Of a stretch of 64,000 nt of DNA, positions 61,271 to 64,000 are shown piece after piece. The translations under genes were made by a program, and so were the position numbers. Numbering within the stretch: the stretch's first letter is position 1; each line of letters begins with the position of its first letter. Source of the DNA: Baylisascaris procyonis. Its lineage: Eukaryota; Nematoda; Chromadorea; Rhabditida; Ascarididae. The stretch covers positions 2,875,001 through 2,939,000 of the forward strand of contig JAZARR010000059.1 in NCBI GenBank assembly GCA_037389465.1, written 5' to 3'. The notes beneath the pieces were generated by a model. That model saw only the letters and a program-made list of their open reading frames with translations, searched no databases and had not been told where the DNA came from.

Positions 61271-64000
61271 TGTGATCATTAAAACGGAATGTGGTGGCTG
61301 CTATCAAACTGCTTAACAAGCAAAACAACATTGGAACGATCGAACCACTTAATGACTTTTTTTTCGGCGCAAATAATAGGGAATCTCATTCTGCATCCCT
61401 ATTGGTGATAGAAAAACAGAACTATTTCGGTTTGGAATGACCTCGTTGATGTGGTGGATAATTGTGCTCAACTTAGCTCTTTTATATGCTTCTTTGATGA
61501 TGCTGATGCATCTGTACTCTCAAAAATTCGTAGAAATTACCTCATTTGGATCTCCTTTTGTCTTTATGTTTCATTAATATGTCATAGATATATCATAATA
61601 TGCAGTATGCAAACCATACACTTGATATGTTGTCATTTCTGTCTTGTTTAGATCATTATTTCTGTTTCTTCCTTCATCCTTCAAGCAATTTACTTTCGGA
61701 ACAATGTGGCACTTCAAAGCAATGTGGCACTTTCTTAAGCATTTCAACTGTACTTTGAAATAAGTTCTCTCATCGGGTCTTTGGGTATGTCATCTTTGTG
61801 CAACTACACGTTATGCGAATAAATCGTTATCATTACCACTATCTGATAAAATGGAGAAAGCAGGAGAGAGTTTTGGACAGATAATAGCGAGATAACTAGA
61901 GCTCGCTGTTGTGCCGAACTATGGAAATGGAATAAAGCAGAGATTTTTACGTTCAAATATATTGCTATGTAACTCCTGACCCACCGTAGCGAAGAATTCA
62001 GCCGAAATGCAGTTAAGCGCAGAGTTGTAATTTTTCTTTCACGCTGACATGCTCATCGATGGACACTACGAAGATGTATTCTTTTTGTTAAAATTTTGTC
62101 GTGAAACGACTCACTTGACGAAGAATTGCCGAAAAATCAACTTGGCATTCATTTCCGAATGGTGTTGACGCTACGACACTAGAGAATAATGAAGGTAGAT
62201 CGATTCGTTTAAAGTGCCAATAGAAGAAGCATCTTTTCTTCCTGCTAAGTTGTTTTTGACGCATTCCACCACTCGCCAATTCTAGGATATGTACTAACTT
62301 CATAAATATGGAGAAGTTCGTACTATATAGCGGAATGCGGATGCAAATTCGAAGCGCCACTCAAATTATCGGAATCGCCCCTTCTGGAATGCTAGTTAGG
62401 GTGCAAATGTCTCATAGGAGGTACCAACGAAATGTAGTTTTATGCTACTACACGTTATGCGAATCTCGCTCAGAAGTGCGTTGGAGGTGATCACTGCACG
62501 ATGCAGTCAGGCTTGTTAGCTATGCGATTATGTGCGCATCGCTTGCGATCGATCCCTCAGCCAACATTAAACGCGTGGTCATTAAGGCACTGTTATAATA
62601 GCGCAGGTGGAACATTTTCATCATAGAGTTTGCGACACAGCTATATCGTATTCACCGTCAGCAGAGCACCATTGTCTTCGTAAGCTGAGAGAGTGACCAC
62701 AACGTACAGCAAAGAACAGGTGCTCACTCACTCACCCAAATACGGCATATCATATTAGCGATGTGTCAACATGGTCAATTTGTCGCGCACAAACTAGGTG
62801 TGCAGTGCACCTGCACCCAGGTGACACTCAAAAGACACTACGCAGCTTGGACCACTCTCGCGCTCCACTTCTCAGGTCAAACAACCGTACAGTCCCCACA
62901 CCAATCTCATAAGAGCATTAACCCTACAGTCCCCCTGTCTCCCCCCCCCCCCATCAAAAAAATTTTTTTCTACGTATAACCGCATTGAATAGCTGTGAGC
63001 AGACCTAATGGACGTGAATTCATATCAAGTACTCATCCGAATGCAATGCTTTTGTCATAGAAGTCGCTTAATGTGGTCAAACTTATGAGAAAGATCTCAC
63101 AAATAGTGCTTGATTCGTCTCATGTATCATTACCGACATTATTTATTCCTCGGCGCAACGGAAAAAAATTATCCACAAAGAAGTGAAAGTTAATACTGCG
63201 CAATATAGTATGGTATATAGGTTGCTATATAGCATGGCTGATTTTATAACACAAGCCGTCATAAAGATCCAAATGTACCCAAATCATGTCAGTTGCTCAT
63301 CGCTCATCACTAATTAAGACTTCAAAATTTCAGTCTACGAGAAGTAAAACTAGCACTGAAAAACTTGAAGTCTGTCGTACCAAAAGGAAATCGAACGTTA
63401 ATGCACGAACCTTTGAATAATTTTCTCAAGTGCTCATACTCCCTTCTTTAATTTTCTTTAGCCTGTATCACTTATACACATCACAGATGGGACGCTCGAC
63501 ATTATTTGTTTCTGTTTAGTGCATCCTGGTTTATCAACTTCTGTACTGCTTTTTAATCAATTATCTGCGTCTTCGTTCCTCTACGATTTCTTTACTCCTG
63601 TAAGCTAAACTCGAGCCCTGATAAATGCTCCCAGATAGCCTTGTGAATTCTGCAGTTGCTTTCTCACGGGAACTCGGGTGGAAAGTTGACTGAGCCTTTC
63701 ATGGTTGACTAACAAGTTTTTTGAAGAGTCAACAAACAGCGAATTATTAAGAATTTAACACTGATGTGAACAATGTAAAAATTCTTGAGGTGGAGACCTT
63801 TTAACTTGAACGATGACGCAATGCTTGCTAAAAAAAGCAACAACAACAACGATAATCTCTATGCAGTCAGAACAGTTTTCGTCGAACTCGTCTGGCTGGT
63901 ATTCCAAGCGAATAAGATTGACATGGAAGATTCATGAGCAAAAATCTCCGCTTACAAATGACATATAAACGTGACCGAAGATCTCACTTCGTTACTACGC
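61271..64000. other. Intergenic DNA to window end, no gene recognised
   Basis: A direct duplication of AATGTGGCACTT occurs at about 61704-61734. Overlapping small palindromes AGGTG/CACCT and CACCTG/CAGGTG lie at 62798-62822. A C13 run near 62940-62952 is followed by A7 and T7. Open frames at 62088-62490 and 62761-62979 are not recognisable. No coding exon or RNA gene can be supported. Confidence 0.5.

Overview
The window is eukaryotic, AT-rich DNA with short exons in long GT-AG introns. It reads as a nematode, most likely a clade V (rhabditid/strongylid) worm, because an innexin reconstructed from it is, as I recall that protein, almost the same as Caenorhabditis elegans UNC-9. Nothing bacterial, viral or plasmid-like is visible. 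I could not run searches, so every identification rests on reading translations, splice sites and reading-frame phase.

Two complete protein-coding genes can be rebuilt, both on the + strand. The first is an unc-9-type gap-junction innexin: 8 exons from 3279 to 15739, coding length 1155 nt, 384 residues. It includes a 36-nt microexon inside the first membrane segment. The second is a rig-3-like cell-surface protein: signal peptide, three Ig domains, one fibronectin III domain and a GPI-type tail. It has 11 exons from 32085 to 58104, coding length 1518 nt, 505 residues. In both genes all exon phases join without a break. Their first exon-to-stop spans cover about 60 percent of the window, yet only about 4 percent of the bases are coding.

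Layout: 1-3278 is upstream DNA with a TG-rich tract and a CpG-richer block; 3279-15739 is the innexin; 15740-32084 is intergenic, with a strong miRNA-precursor-like hairpin near 16.2 kb; 32085-58104 is the rig-3-like gene, whose 19-kb first intron holds a 4.4-kb, 37-bp minisatellite and a fold-back structure built around two (AT)n runs; 58105-64000 is downstream DNA with a third (AT)n run and the decayed remains of a CR1/Jockey-type reverse transcriptase.

Both genes belong to the neuromuscular wiring toolkit. In C. elegans UNC-9 forms electrical synapses between neurons and between muscles, and RIG-3 is a neuronal GPI-anchored Ig protein that modulates cholinergic synapses. I found no new multi-gene system. 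The most notable unexplained items are the 58-nt hairpin, the higher-order structure of the minisatellite, the fold-back at 48.6-49.0 kb, and two in-frame, skippable exons that each carry a key structural element.
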